This document shows positions 46,475-54,971 of a stretch of DNA of 64,000 nucleotides, piece by piece (the stretch's first letter is position 1; each line of letters begins with the position of its first letter). Position numbers and translations under genes: made by a program. Below the pieces are notes generated by a model. The model was not told where the DNA came from. It made no database searches and worked only from the letters and a program-made list of their open reading frames with translations. Location of the stretch: positions 434,001 through 498,000 of the forward strand of contig JBMNJO010000012.1 in the NCBI GenBank assembly GCA_050951725.1. The letters are read 5' to 3'. The DNA comes from DTU052 sp050951725 (GTDB lineage Bacteria; Bacillota; Syntrophomonadia; Syntrophomonadales; DTU052).

Positions 46475-46482
46475 TCCAAACT

Positions 46483-46512
46483 AAAGGCCCCTGTTCGGGG
46501 CCTTTATAAATT
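46483..46512 (+). terminator. terminator after yebC
   Basis: AAAGGCCCC (46483-46491), TGTTC loop, GGGGCCTTT (46497-46505), then ATAAATTTT. It lies in the 60-base gap between convergent yebC and hsp20. Confidence 0.85.
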
Positions 46513-46534
46513 TTGGGTAATCTTTTATTACTGA

Positions 46535-47005
46535 TCAATCTTCAATTATCAATCGTCTGCCGGTATCAGAAGGGGCTATTTTGGGCAGGACAAGCTTCAG
46601 GATGCCATTTTTAAAAGATGCCGCAGCCTGGTCAGGATTTATCTCTGTGGGCAGTGATACAGTGCGTGAAATGCTGCCGTAGTAACTTTCAGATCGATAC
46701 TTCTTCTCTTCCTCGTATTCCCTTTCCTGCCGTCTTTCAGCTTTGATCCTCACTTCCTGCGGGAAAACTCTGACATCGACATCCTTGCTCTCGATTCCCG
46801 GCAACTCTGCGTTGACTAATACACTTTCATTCGTCTCAACAATTTCTACTCGCGGAGACCCTGCCTTCAAGGATTCCAATCCCGGCACACCACGTGCGAA
46901 TTCACTGAACCAGCGGTCGATTTCATTGTGCAGGTTGTCCAAACCGTTGAACCATGGTGCAAGCGGGTGTTCATTCCCGTTGCTTGCAGGAACCCGTCGT
47001 TTCAT
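46535..47005 (-). CDS. Hsp20/alpha-crystallin small heat-shock protein
   Basis: 156 residues from ATG 47005, 8 bases after AGGAGG (the GTG at 47014 overlaps that site). ATP-independent holdase chaperone. N-terminal variable region, then the alpha-crystallin core: PRVEIVETNESVLVNAELPG, DVRVFPQEVRIKAERRQE, YGSISRTVSLPTEI and the signature SFKNGILKLVLPKI. The usual C-terminal I-x-I anchor is only loosely present (RRLIIED). No CIRCE or CtsR-type site was noticed upstream. Single gene on the minus strand. Confidence 0.93.
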   Translation of the reverse strand: MKRRVPASNGNEHPLAPWFNGLDNLHNEIDRWFSEFARGVPGLESLKAGSPRVEIVETNESVLVNAELPGIESKDVDVRVFPQEVRIKAERRQEREYEEEKKYRSESYYGSISRTVSLPTEINPDQAAASFKNGILKLVLPKIAPSDTGRRLIIED

Positions 47006-47144
47006 ATCAGACACCTCCTATTACCGATAGTTTAAACACTCTGTTCAATAATATGAACCAAAGTGAGCGGGGGTAACCCCGCTGATACGCTGATTCAGTT
47101 TCGTTAGCCCGATATTTGGCAATAATTGTGGGGAGGTGGTTTGT

Positions 47145-47714
47145 ATGAACAAGATAATTAGAGGTGTCGTAATCGCTCTGGTGGTGGGCGTGAGCTTTGC
47201 GTTCGGGCTGTTGGCCTCAAATTATTATGACCGGGCTGAAGGTTTTTTCAGTAAGCCGATAATGAAGGTCAGCAGTCAAGAGGCGGCTCGTGTTACCTCT
47301 GAAACTCCCATTATCATGGAAAAGGCTTATTCCAAGTGCCGGCACATGATAACATCCGGGTATGAAGAGCCACTTGAATTAATGGGGAAAACCGTGGCTG
47401 CGATCCAGCAGGAATTCACCTATAAGGATGGCTATATGGTCTGGTTTACCGAAGACGGTTCTCTGGTGATTCATCAACGGATTGAGGGTTGGTGTCCAGA
47501 TGATCAGGAGCGAGTTCACCTGGGTATTTTCAAAGGGCATGTGGCTGTTTTCCGGGGGCCGAGTGGATTTGACGAGGAAGTGCTGCGCGTCACAGGAATC
47601 AGGACTGAACTCTTGCCAGAAACACTGCGCCAGGATTTGGAGGCCGGCATACTCGAATACAGCAGCGAAGATGAGGCCAATTTTGTGTTGGAGAATTTAG
47701 ATGAGTATAATTAG
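47145..47714 (+). CDS. bofC: BofC-like sporulation checkpoint protein
   Basis: 189 residues from ATG 47145, 7 bases after GGGGAGGTGG. N-terminal membrane/signal helix (GVVIALVVGVSFAFGLLASN, about 6-25), then a region ending in the BofC C-terminal domain: GYMVWFTEDGSLVIHQRI, CPDDQERVHLGIFKGHVAVF, LLPETLRQDLEAGILEYSS. In Bacillus, BofC sits in the forespore intermembrane space and restrains SpoIVB, delaying pro-sigma-K processing. Its place just before ruvC/ruvA matches the B. subtilis order bofC-ruvA-ruvB. The N-terminal BofC portion is diverged. Confidence 0.8.
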   Translation: MNKIIRGVVIALVVGVSFAFGLLASNYYDRAEGFFSKPIMKVSSQEAARVTSETPIIMEKAYSKCRHMITSGYEEPLELMGKTVAAIQQEFTYKDGYMVWFTEDGSLVIHQRIEGWCPDDQERVHLGIFKGHVAVFRGPSGFDEEVLRVTGIRTELLPETLRQDLEAGILEYSSEDEANFVLENLDEYN

Positions 47715-47916
47715 AATGGCTCGGGGTTGTTAACCGGGTGTTTTCGGCAACCTGTTCAGGGCAGGATGTTATTGCCATAAGGAGAATCTTGTATAAGGAT
47801 TGCTTCACTGGTGGGGTTGCTAAAGGGATCTTGCCGACTCACATGAACGAAGATGATAATTGGCTATTGAGAAAGTGACTTCAGAGCAGGTCACAGGAAT
47901 TGGGGAGAATAAGTAA

Positions 47917-48402
47917 ATGTTGGTTTTGGGGATAGACCCGGGTACGGCTTTGGTCGGATTCGGATTGGTATCCAAAGAGGGTGGCAAATTAACTGCCATT
48001 GAGCATGGTGTAATTCGCACACCAGCTGGTATGGAACTCGCACTGAGACTGGTTCAGATCAGTGATAGATTAAAAGAACTGCTGGAACGTTACCAGCCGG
48101 ATGCAGTTGCAGTGGAGGAACTCTTCTTCCATCGTAATGTGAAGACCTTTTCTTCAGTCAGTCAGGCCCGGGGAGCTTTAATCCTTACGATTGCCCAGTG
48201 CGGGATAAGGGTCTTTGAATACACTCCGCTGCAGGTTAAGCAGGCAGTGGTAGGTTATGGCAAGGCAGAAAAGGACCAGGTGCAGAAGATGGTTAAATCC
48301 ATCTTAACGTTGGACAGTGTGCCCCGCCCTGATGATGCGGCTGATGCACTGGCAATTGCGATCTGCCATATTCATTCCTACCGGGGAGACATAGGATTAT
48401 GA
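47917..48402 (+). CDS. ruvC: Holliday junction resolvase RuvC
   Basis: 161 residues. RNase H-fold endonuclease that cuts Holliday junctions as a dimer with RuvAB. Catalytic acids in VLGIDPGTALVGFG (D7), AVAVEELFFHRN (Glu about 68), and PRPDDAADALAIAICH (Asp pair about 140). Contains VKTFSSVSQARGALILT, the conserved substrate-binding helix. Stop overlaps the ruvA ATG by four bases (ATGA), so ruvC-ruvA are translationally coupled. A 200-base gap after bofC precedes it; the ribosome site is GGGGAGAATAAG. Confidence 0.96.
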   Translation: MLVLGIDPGTALVGFGLVSKEGGKLTAIEHGVIRTPAGMELALRLVQISDRLKELLERYQPDAVAVEELFFHRNVKTFSSVSQARGALILTIAQCGIRVFEYTPLQVKQAVVGYGKAEKDQVQKMVKSILTLDSVPRPDDAADALAIAICHIHSYRGDIGL

Positions 48403-48992
48403 TAGGATTTCTTCAGGGTACGCTTGTTGATGTAATGGCGGATACAGTTCTGCTGGATGTCCATGGAATAGGCTTTGAAGTCATGGTACATACCCGTGGT
48501 TTGCGTGCCATGCCGGGAAAAAATCAGGCACTTAAGATTTACACCTGGCTGCAGGTGAACGATAATGAATTGAGGTTATACGGCTTTTTGTCGCGCCAGG
48601 AGATAGATTTATTCAAGAGACTGATTGCCATCTCCGGTATAGGACCAAAAGTGGCTATGGCTATTCTGGGTCACTTTGAGCCCGGTGATTTTTACCGGGC
48701 TGTGGCCAGTCAGGATCTTAAGACGTTGACTGCTGTTCCCGGAGTGGGAAAGAAAAGTGCTGAGCGGCTTATGTTTGAGCTGAAGGACCGTATTCCTTTG
48801 GCGTCGTTTGATTCCGGTCCTGAGGGGGGCGAAGTGGGGACTCTATTGGATGCTCTGATGGCCCTGGGGTACAGCAGAGAAGAGGTTTACCCCCAGGTCA
48901 TGAATCTGGTTGAGAAGGGCAAACTGGGCACCTTGGAAGAAAACCTGCGGCAAATACTCAAAGCCAAGGGAGGACGCTTTGCCGGAAAGTGA
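48399..48992 (+). CDS. ruvA: Holliday junction branch migration protein RuvA
   Basis: 197 residues. Tetramer that binds four-way junctions and recruits RuvB. N-terminal OB fold (MIGFLQGTLVDVMADTVLLD, YTWLQVNDNELRLYGF), two HhH motifs (LIAISGIGPKVAMAILG; LTAVPGVGKKSAERLMFEL) and a C-terminal RuvB-interacting three-helix domain (LDALMALGYSREEVYPQV, ENLRQILKA). Full length. Sits between ruvC and ruvB. Confidence 0.97.
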   Translation: MIGFLQGTLVDVMADTVLLDVHGIGFEVMVHTRGLRAMPGKNQALKIYTWLQVNDNELRLYGFLSRQEIDLFKRLIAISGIGPKVAMAILGHFEPGDFYRAVASQDLKTLTAVPGVGKKSAERLMFELKDRIPLASFDSGPEGGEVGTLLDALMALGYSREEVYPQVMNLVEKGKLGTLEENLRQILKAKGGRFAGK

Positions 48993-49095
48993 CCCAGGCT
49001 GGCGGTTAACATTCCGTCCGGCAGGGACCGTAGTTTTTTGTTAGGCAAACTAAGCACAGTCGGGTAATAGGGGAATTAGTTGGGGGAAGGTTAAA

Positions 49096-50130
49096 GTGGA
49101 CAGACTTTTGGCCTCGCGTTATCTGGAGGAGGACAATCTTGAGACCCATATCAGGCCAATGCGGCTGCAGGAATATATTGGCCAGCCACGGGTTAAAGAA
49201 AACGTGGCAGTGTTTATTAAAGCAGCTCGCGATCGCAATGAACAGCTGGACCATGTGCTGTTAAGCGGTCCGCCGGGCTTGGGAAAAACTACGCTGGCTT
49301 CGATTATTGCCAATGAGATGGGACAGCCGATCCGCAAGACTTCGGGACCGGCCATTGAACGCCCCGGAGATCTGGCAGCAATTCTGACCAACCTGGAGCC
49401 GGGAGAAGTCCTTTTTATTGATGAGATTCACCGGCTCAACCGTACGGTGGAGGAGATCCTTTACCCGGCGATGGAGGATTACTCCTTGGACATCGTAATC
49501 GGCAAGGGCCCCAGTGCCAGGACCCTCAGACTGGATCTGCCTCCCTTCACTCTGGTGGGAGCGACTACCAGGCCGGGTTTGCTGACTGCGCCCTTACGGG
49601 ATCGTTTTGGAATTGCCTGCCGGTTGGATTTTTATTCAACGGAAGAACTGGGAGAGATTCTTCTGCGGGCCGCCAGAATCTTAAATATCACGGTTGATGA
49701 ACCGGGGGCCCGGGAAATCGCTCGCCGGGCGCGAGGAACTCCTCGTATCGCCAATCGCCTTCTGCGAAGGGTGCGTGATTTTGCCGAGGTAAAAGGTAAT
49801 GGAATAATTAACTGTGAAGTGGCTAAGTTAGGCCTGAACATGCTCGAAGTAGATGAGGAAGGGCTGGATAATCTGGACCGAACCATATTGAGAGCAATTG
49901 TCCAGAAGTTTGGCGGAGGCCCGGTAGGACTCGACACTCTGGCGGCTGCTGTTTCGGAGGAACCTGATACCTTGGAGGATGTATATGAACCATTTCTCTT
50001 GAAAATTGGTTTCATTCAGCGTACTCCCCGAGGACGAGTCGCGACCTCCAGGGCCTATGCACATCTGGGCCATCCGGTACCGGTTCAGCATGGTAACGGA
50101 TTGTTTATGGAGGAGGCGGATAGTGAATGA
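49096..50130 (+). CDS. ruvB: Holliday junction helicase RuvB
   Basis: 344 residues. AAA+ hexameric motor for branch migration. N-terminal RLQEYIGQPRVKENV, Walker A LLSGPPGLGKTTLA (about 55-68), Walker B LFIDEIHRL, sensor 1 LVGATTRPGLLTAPLRDRFG (which includes the arginine finger region), sensor 2 and winged helix (KFGGGPVGLDTLAAAVSE, PFLLKIGFIQRTPRGR). GTG at 49096 after GGGGAAGG. Stop overlaps the queH ATG (ATGA). A 103-base gap separates it from ruvA. Confidence 0.97.
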   Translation: MDRLLASRYLEEDNLETHIRPMRLQEYIGQPRVKENVAVFIKAARDRNEQLDHVLLSGPPGLGKTTLASIIANEMGQPIRKTSGPAIERPGDLAAILTNLEPGEVLFIDEIHRLNRTVEEILYPAMEDYSLDIVIGKGPSARTLRLDLPPFTLVGATTRPGLLTAPLRDRFGIACRLDFYSTEELGEILLRAARILNITVDEPGAREIARRARGTPRIANRLLRRVRDFAEVKGNGIINCEVAKLGLNMLEVDEEGLDNLDRTILRAIVQKFGGGPVGLDTLAAAVSEEPDTLEDVYEPFLLKIGFIQRTPRGRVATSRAYAHLGHPVPVQHGNGLFMEEADSE

Positions 50131-50681
50131 AGGTATTGCTGCATGGCTGCTGCGGTCCTTGTGCCTCTTACCCGGTACCATTCCTTCTGGAGCAGGGTCA
50201 CGATCTGTATGCCTACTATTACAATCCGAATATTCATCCCTTTACAGAGTATGAAAAGCGTAAAGAGGGATTTTACCAACTGGCCCGGCATCACAACCTG
50301 CCGATAATTGGTGACGAGGACTATGATCCTACGCCCTACTTGCAGGCAGTAGCTTTTCGGGAATCGCAGCGCTGTAAGCTATGCTATCAGACCCGGTTGG
50401 AACGAGCAGCGCAGATAGCCCGCAAGGGCAAGTTTGATGCCTTTACCACCTCGCTTTTGATCAGTCCGTTTCAAAAGCATGAGGTGATAAGAGCGGTGGG
50501 AGAAAACTGTGCCGACAAGTATGAGGTCCCCTTTTTGTATTTCGACTGGCGTCCCCAGTATTCGGAGACAGTAAAACTATCCAAAGAATCAGGGCTGTAC
50601 CGTCAACAGTATTGCGGCTGTCTGTACAGTGAATGGGAGCGTTACCGAAAAAAAGTGAAAAAGGAGCAACGCAAGTCATGA
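50127..50681 (+). CDS. queH: epoxyqueuosine reductase QueH
   Basis: 184 residues of the DUF208/QueH family, a [4Fe-4S] enzyme that reduces epoxyqueuosine to queuosine in tRNA, replacing QueG. Conserved HGCCGPCASYP at the N-terminus and CGCLYSE near the C-terminus (YRQQYCGCLY), with a further Cys pair RCKLCYQTRLERAA, give the cluster ligands and redox cysteines. The PNIHP segment is also typical. It fits with queA and tgt encoded 1-4 kb downstream, so the last steps of queuosine synthesis are clustered. Overlaps ruvB and the next gene, each by four bases. Confidence 0.95.
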   Translation: MKVLLHGCCGPCASYPVPFLLEQGHDLYAYYYNPNIHPFTEYEKRKEGFYQLARHHNLPIIGDEDYDPTPYLQAVAFRESQRCKLCYQTRLERAAQIARKGKFDAFTTSLLISPFQKHEVIRAVGENCADKYEVPFLYFDWRPQYSETVKLSKESGLYRQQYCGCLYSEWERYRKKVKKEQRKS

Positions 50682-50902
50682 ATCCCTGGGAAAGTGTTTC
50701 CCGCCTGCTTCTGATGGGAGGCCTAATTCTGCTGCTCCTTGGCGGGGTTACATTTCTTATGTCCAGGAGTGGCATATCCTGGCGCCTGCCGGGAGATATC
50801 TTCATCCAGAAGGGTAACTTCACAGTCTTCTTTCCGGTGATGACCTGCATAGTAATAAGCATTGTCTTAACTATTCTGCTCAACGTCTTTTTCCGGCGCT
50901 GA
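50678..50902 (+). CDS. DUF2905 membrane protein
   Basis: 74 residues from the ATG at 50678, whose first bases overlap the queH stop. Two hydrophobic helices (LLLMGGLILLLLGGVTFLMS and FPVMTCIVISIVLTILLNVF) with the DUF2905 hallmark WRLPGDIFIQKGNFTVFFP between them. Function unknown; the family is commonly found in ruvB-queA clusters of Gram-positives, and its conserved GD-I is on the loop. Longer frame from 50633 lacks a ribosome site. Confidence 0.85.
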   Translation: MNPWESVSRLLLMGGLILLLLGGVTFLMSRSGISWRLPGDIFIQKGNFTVFFPVMTCIVISIVLTILLNVFFRR

Positions 50903-50981
50903 TAGTACCTTCAGACGCAGCACAGTATGGCACTATTGCACCATATTAGAGGATGGTTCTTTACGACAATTTGCAGGATAA

Positions 50982-51389
50982 GTGGCTCATAAAACCAGGA
51001 ATTCGATACTATACGATGAAAGGCGGTGGGTGGCAGCAGTGCCAGAGAATCATGAACGGACGGCCGAGCAGGAGGTCAGCGACTTCCTGAGCATGCTTCA
51101 GGAGTATGGCTTACGGTTGGAAGATCTGGTTAAGAATAGCCCCCGCTCCTGGCAGGACCGGGAGAGGGCCAAAAGAATTGCCAGTTTTTTGAGCAGCGAT
51201 CCGCAGTCGATGGTTTACATAAAGGAGCAACAGGGCCTGCCAGGAGCTGCAGGCCAGTTTATTGATACCAGGGATAAGAAAGTTATGGAATGCCATTTCC
51301 CGTATATCACTGGTTTGGCCCTCATAACCTCCGGCCGTTTCCCGCTGTTGGCCGGTTTGTTATCCACTTGGACAGGTGGTGGCAAGTGA
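50982..51389 (+). CDS. isolated sigma-I C-terminal-like domain protein
   Basis: 135 residues. From about residue 28 it follows the C-terminal half of sigma-I (SigI): LSMLQEYGLRLEDLVKNSPR aligns with the SigI stretch that recalls QLxxYGLxFxDLxxxSPK, then DRERAKRIASFL, QGLPGAAGQFIDTRDKKVME (the helix-turn-helix position), and PYITGLALITSGRFPLL, like the SigI end YIIAxxLIxxGDFxxL. There is no sigma region 2 (core-binding, -10 melting): the preceding gene ends 79 bases upstream and no frame upstream supplies it. GTG start; ribosome site weak (AGGATAAG). Its stop overlaps the next ATG by one base. The HTH residues differ from typical SigI. Assignment rests on my reading, not on a search. Confidence 0.6.
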   Translation: MAHKTRNSILYDERRWVAAVPENHERTAEQEVSDFLSMLQEYGLRLEDLVKNSPRSWQDRERAKRIASFLSSDPQSMVYIKEQQGLPGAAGQFIDTRDKKVMECHFPYITGLALITSGRFPLLAGLLSTWTGGGK

Positions 51390-51613
51390 TGGCCCGCGTA
51401 AAAGGAATTGTCCTCCAGCAAACCGGTCACCGAATAACGGTTTTTACGGAGAATGGAGAGTTTAAAAGCTATTCGCACCGTGGCAAGGTACAGCCAGGTC
51501 AAGAAATTTATAAACGAGATTACGGTGAACTAGTGGTTTACGGGATAACGACCTTGCTGCTTTTCGCTCTGGCCGTTTCGGTTTTTTATATCCTCCTGAC
51601 TTCTGCCCCGTAA
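51389..51613 (+). CDS. isolated RsgI N-terminal-like membrane protein
   Basis: 74 residues from ATG 51389. Residues 1-45 resemble the RsgI_N anti-sigma domain: MARVKGIVLQQTGHRITVFT, then ENGEFKSYSHRGKVQPGQEI. A single membrane helix follows (VVYGITTLLLFALAVSVFYI) and the protein ends three residues later, so no outer-surface sensor domain. In RsgI the N-domain binds the C-terminal domain of SigI and the rest passes the membrane. Here both interacting halves exist as tiny separate proteins, translationally linked (TGATG). Longer frame from 51290 has no ribosome site. Confidence 0.6.
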   Translation: MARVKGIVLQQTGHRITVFTENGEFKSYSHRGKVQPGQEIYKRDYGELVVYGITTLLLFALAVSVFYILLTSAP

Positions 51614-51793
51614 AGACCCGGACGGTCAGACTATCCGAAATGAGAAAGGGAAACAATTGTCATTAGACGCCAGAGGGGAATCTGACTTGAAGTTTTCCAG
51701 CTGTTGGCAAGTTGGCCAGGAAAACCGAAGGGCAATACGTGATGCCCATCTATTTGATTTGATACGCCATATAAAATTGAGTAAGGACTTCTG

Positions 51794-52834
51794 ATGGACC
51801 AATTTGATATCAACACCTACAATTTTGATTTACCGTCTGAACTTATCGCCCAATATCCGCAGTCACCGCGCGATCATGCGCGTTTACTGGTGGTTGATCG
51901 CAGGAACCAACAACTGAAGGACATGACATTCTTTCAGGTTGCTGAGCTGTTGAATGAACGGGATGTTCTGGTCCTGAACGAGACACGGGTAATGGCCGCC
52001 CGGTTACCTGGTGTGAAATTGGATACCGGTGGTCGGGTCGAGGTCCTGTTGCTTAGACCCGAAGGTGATGATTGGGTTTGTCTGGGACGACCCGCCAAGA
52101 GAATGAAACCTGGAACCCTCATCATGTTCGGCGAAAAACGGATGTGGGGAAAGATTGTAGCCGATTTGGATTTTGCAGGAGGAAAACTGATCCATTTTTA
52201 CGGTTATGAAGACTTTATGCAAACCGTTGATGAAGTGGGGGAGGTACCATTACCTCCTTACATTAACCGCAACGCAATTGACAATGATATTACGGATTAT
52301 CAGACCGTTTATGCCCGTGAGTACGGTTCAGCGGCATCCCCGACCGCAGGTTTGCACTTTACTCCACAACTCCTGGAACGGATTGAAAAAGGGGGAACCG
52401 AGGTTATCAGGCTAACCCTTCATGTGGGATTGGGGACTTTCCGACCCGTAGAAGTTGATGACATCCGGAATCATGTCATGCACCGTGAGTTTTTCGAATT
52501 AGAGGAGGAAGAAGCGCGGAAACTGAATCAAGCCCGCCGGGAGGGCAAGAGGATTGTTGCAGTGGGAACTACCTCGGTCAGAACTCTGGAGACCGTTTTC
52601 TCTCCCGGAAGGGGATTTGAATCCGGAGCAGGTGAAACCGGAATCTTTATTTATCCCGGGTATACATTTAAGGCGGTAGATGCTCTGATTACCAACTTCC
52701 ACCTGCCTAAATCTTCATTGTTGATGCTGGTATCGGCATATGCAGGTATTGAGTTGATTAAGAAAGCATATAACCATGCAATTGCTAACAATTATCGGTT
52801 TTTTAGTTACGGTGATGCTATGATTATTATCTGA
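51794..52834 (+). CDS. queA: S-adenosylmethionine:tRNA ribosyltransferase-isomerase
   Basis: 346 residues. Transfers the ribosyl group of SAM to preQ1-tRNA, giving epoxyqueuosine. Conserved N-terminus FDINTYNFDLPSELIAQYP, RDHARLLVVDR, LNETRVMAARL, then EYGSAASPTAGLHFTPQLLE, LHVGLGTFRPV and NFHLPKSSLLMLVSA. All conserved blocks are present. ATG 51794 has only a weak AAGGA site nearby. It is 20 bases before tgt. No preQ1 riboswitch was recognised in the 180-base leader. Confidence 0.97.
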   Translation: MDQFDINTYNFDLPSELIAQYPQSPRDHARLLVVDRRNQQLKDMTFFQVAELLNERDVLVLNETRVMAARLPGVKLDTGGRVEVLLLRPEGDDWVCLGRPAKRMKPGTLIMFGEKRMWGKIVADLDFAGGKLIHFYGYEDFMQTVDEVGEVPLPPYINRNAIDNDITDYQTVYAREYGSAASPTAGLHFTPQLLERIEKGGTEVIRLTLHVGLGTFRPVEVDDIRNHVMHREFFELEEEEARKLNQARREGKRIVAVGTTSVRTLETVFSPGRGFESGAGETGIFIYPGYTFKAVDALITNFHLPKSSLLMLVSAYAGIELIKKAYNHAIANNYRFFSYGDAMIII

Positions 52835-52854
52835 AGTAGTATACAGGAGAAGAC

Positions 52855-53976
52855 ATGTTTGAATTCCAACTCGTAGGGAAATGCCCAGGAACAGCAGCTC
52901 GTCTCGGTAGAATATCTACCTCTCATGGAACAGTTGAAACCCCCATATTTATGCCCGTTGGCACCCAGGCAACGGTTAAAACCCTCACGGTTGATGAGTT
53001 ATATGATATTGGGGCCGGGATAATCCTGGCCAATACCTATCACCTTAACCTGAGACCGGGACCGGAGATCGTTCGCAAGGCGGGGGGACTCCATAGTTTC
53101 ATGAACTATAAACGCCCAATCCTCACGGACAGCGGAGGGTTTCAGGTTTTTAGCCTGGCCCGGCTTCGCCGGATCACAGAAGAAGGGGTAGAGTTCAGTT
53201 CCCATATTGATGGGTCACGCCATTTTATTGGCCCTGAAAAGGCAATCGAAATACAGCAGTCACTGGGCGCAGATATTATCATGTGTTTTGATGAATGTAT
53301 ACCGTACCCTATCGACTATGAGTATGCGGAAAAGGCTGTGGAAAGGACCAGCCGCTGGGCGCGCCGCTGCAGGGATTGCATGAGTTCGGATCAAGCCCTG
53401 TTTGGTATTGTACAGGGTGGCCTTTATGAGGATCTCAGGTTAAGGAGTCTTCGGGAGATCGTAGAGCTTGATTTTCCCGGGTATGCAATAGGGGGCCTGA
53501 GTGTGGGGGAACCGAAGGAGGCAATGTACAGTACCATCGAGCTCTTGGAGGGACACCTACCTGCAGATAAGCCGCGGTATCTTATGGGGGTGGGTGAGCC
53601 TGAAGACCTCCTGGAAGGGGTACACCGGGGAATAGATATGTTTGACTGTGTTTTGCCAACCAGGTTGGCCCGTCATGGCACCGCGTATACTGCTGCGGGC
53701 AAGCTGGTAGTTCGCAATGCTCAGTATGCTGAGGATTTTGGACCTCTCGACCCCGATTGCGACTGCCAGGTGTGCCGCCAGTACTCACGAGCTTATTTAC
53801 GTCACCTGATCAAGAGCAGCGAGGTTTTAGGATTAAGGTTACTCAGTTATCATAATGTTTATTTTCTGGTAAAATTGATGAGGAACATCAGGGAATCATT
53901 GGTGAATAACAACTTCCTGAGTTTTCGCCGCGATTTCCTGAACAAATACAAAATAAAAAGGGAGGAAGAAAGTTGA
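52855..53976 (+). CDS. tgt: queuine tRNA-guanosine transglycosylase
   Basis: 373 residues. Exchanges guanine-34 for preQ1 in tRNAs with GUN anticodons. TIM barrel with GTQATVKTLTVDEL, catalytic/binding Asp in DSGGFQVFSLA (about 88), GIVQGGLYEDLR, the second active Asp in DCVLPTRLARHG (about 264), and the zinc site CDCQVCRQYSRAYLRHL with a later His. Complete. Stop overlaps the yajC start by one to four bases. Confidence 0.97.
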   Translation: MFEFQLVGKCPGTAARLGRISTSHGTVETPIFMPVGTQATVKTLTVDELYDIGAGIILANTYHLNLRPGPEIVRKAGGLHSFMNYKRPILTDSGGFQVFSLARLRRITEEGVEFSSHIDGSRHFIGPEKAIEIQQSLGADIIMCFDECIPYPIDYEYAEKAVERTSRWARRCRDCMSSDQALFGIVQGGLYEDLRLRSLREIVELDFPGYAIGGLSVGEPKEAMYSTIELLEGHLPADKPRYLMGVGEPEDLLEGVHRGIDMFDCVLPTRLARHGTAYTAAGKLVVRNAQYAEDFGPLDPDCDCQVCRQYSRAYLRHLIKSSEVLGLRLLSYHNVYFLVKLMRNIRESLVNNNFLSFRRDFLNKYKIKREEES

Positions 53977-54263
53977 TGCTTTTTGGACAAGCCGCAGCCC
54001 AGAGTTGGACGAGTTCACTGTTGTTCCTGGTAGCTTTTTTCGCTATTTTCTACTTCTTGATTATTATGCCACGTAAGAAGCAGGAGAAAAAGCATAACGA
54101 AATGGTGCAAAATCTAAGGGTTCATGATAAAATAGTTAGCATTGGCGGCTTACACGGACAGATTAAGAAGATCAAGGACAAGACATTGATTATCAAGGTA
54201 TCCGACAATGCTGAGCTTGAGATTCTGAAGAGTGCGGTCGCCTATCTCCAAGACGAAGACTAG
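53976..54263 (+). CDS. yajC: preprotein translocase subunit YajC
   Basis: 95 residues from ATG 53976 (TTG 53973 is one codon earlier; both overlap the tgt stop). One N-terminal helix SLLFLVAFFAIFYFLIIMP, then the conserved PRKKQEKKHNEMVQNL, HDKIVSIGGLHGQIKKI and KVSDNAELEILKSAVAYL. Accessory of the Sec translocon with SecDF. Located between tgt and secD as in most bacteria, with an HD gene inserted. Confidence 0.95.
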   Translation: MLFGQAAAQSWTSSLLFLVAFFAIFYFLIIMPRKKQEKKHNEMVQNLRVHDKIVSIGGLHGQIKKIKDKTLIIKVSDNAELEILKSAVAYLQDED

Positions 54264-54275
54264 AGGTGGCCTTAC

Positions 54276-54935
54276 GTGGTAACTTTACAGGACCTCAGGA
54301 ACGATCCACTGATTCGGACTATGATTGCTAAGGGAAATGACCACCTGGGGGCGCTTGGTTTTACCGATCACGGGAAATTGCACGTCTCTTTGGTAGCAGA
54401 TATCAGTTACGATATTCTTGATCAGCTCGGCTGTCCCCAACGCGAATGCGAATTGGCAGCAATTGCTGGTTACCTGCACGACATAGGGAATGTTATAAAT
54501 AGACAAGGACATAGTCAGAGCGGAGCTCTTATGGCGATAACCATCCTTCGCAGGATGTCTATGGATCCGAGCGAGATCGCAATTGTGGCCGGTGCCATTG
54601 GCAACCATGATGAAGGTTATGGCCAACCTGTTAACCGTGTGGCAGCGGCCCTTATATTAGCGGACAAATCTCACGCGCATAGGTCACGAGTCAGGAACAG
54701 AGATATCTCGACCTTTGATATTCACGACCGGGTCAATTACGCTGTCAATGAATCAATTCTCAGAGTCAATGGGGAGACCCGGGTAATTACCATGGAACTG
54801 TCAATCGAAACAGAAATCTGCCCGGTGATGGAGTACTTCGAGATATTCCTGAGCAGGATGGTTATGTGCCGGAGAGCTGCATCCTTTTTGGAATGTCAGT
54901 TTGAACTCCTGATTAATGGAGCCAAACTTTTATAA
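54276..54935 (+). CDS. HD-domain phosphohydrolase
   Basis: 219 residues. HD superfamily metal-dependent phosphohydrolase: DHGKLHVSLVADISYDIL (H), IAGYLHDIGNVINRQGHSQSG (the HD pair and third His), GAIGNHDEGYG, and ILADKSHAHRSRV. It resembles small standalone HD proteins rather than HD-GYP. The substrate is unknown; nucleotide-type molecules are likely for the fold. GTG start at 54276 after AGAGGTGG. Between yajC and secD in many Clostridia a protein of this type occurs. Confidence 0.83.
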   Translation: MVTLQDLRNDPLIRTMIAKGNDHLGALGFTDHGKLHVSLVADISYDILDQLGCPQRECELAAIAGYLHDIGNVINRQGHSQSGALMAITILRRMSMDPSEIAIVAGAIGNHDEGYGQPVNRVAAALILADKSHAHRSRVRNRDISTFDIHDRVNYAVNESILRVNGETRVITMELSIETEICPVMEYFEIFLSRMVMCRRAASFLECQFELLINGAKLL

Positions 54936-54971
54936 TATAGCTGCTTGAAACCTGTGGGAGGAGGAACACCG

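Noticed and set aside
51614..51793. preQ1 riboswitch ahead of queA
   Set aside because: No compact pseudoknot pattern with the A-rich tail seen in this leader.
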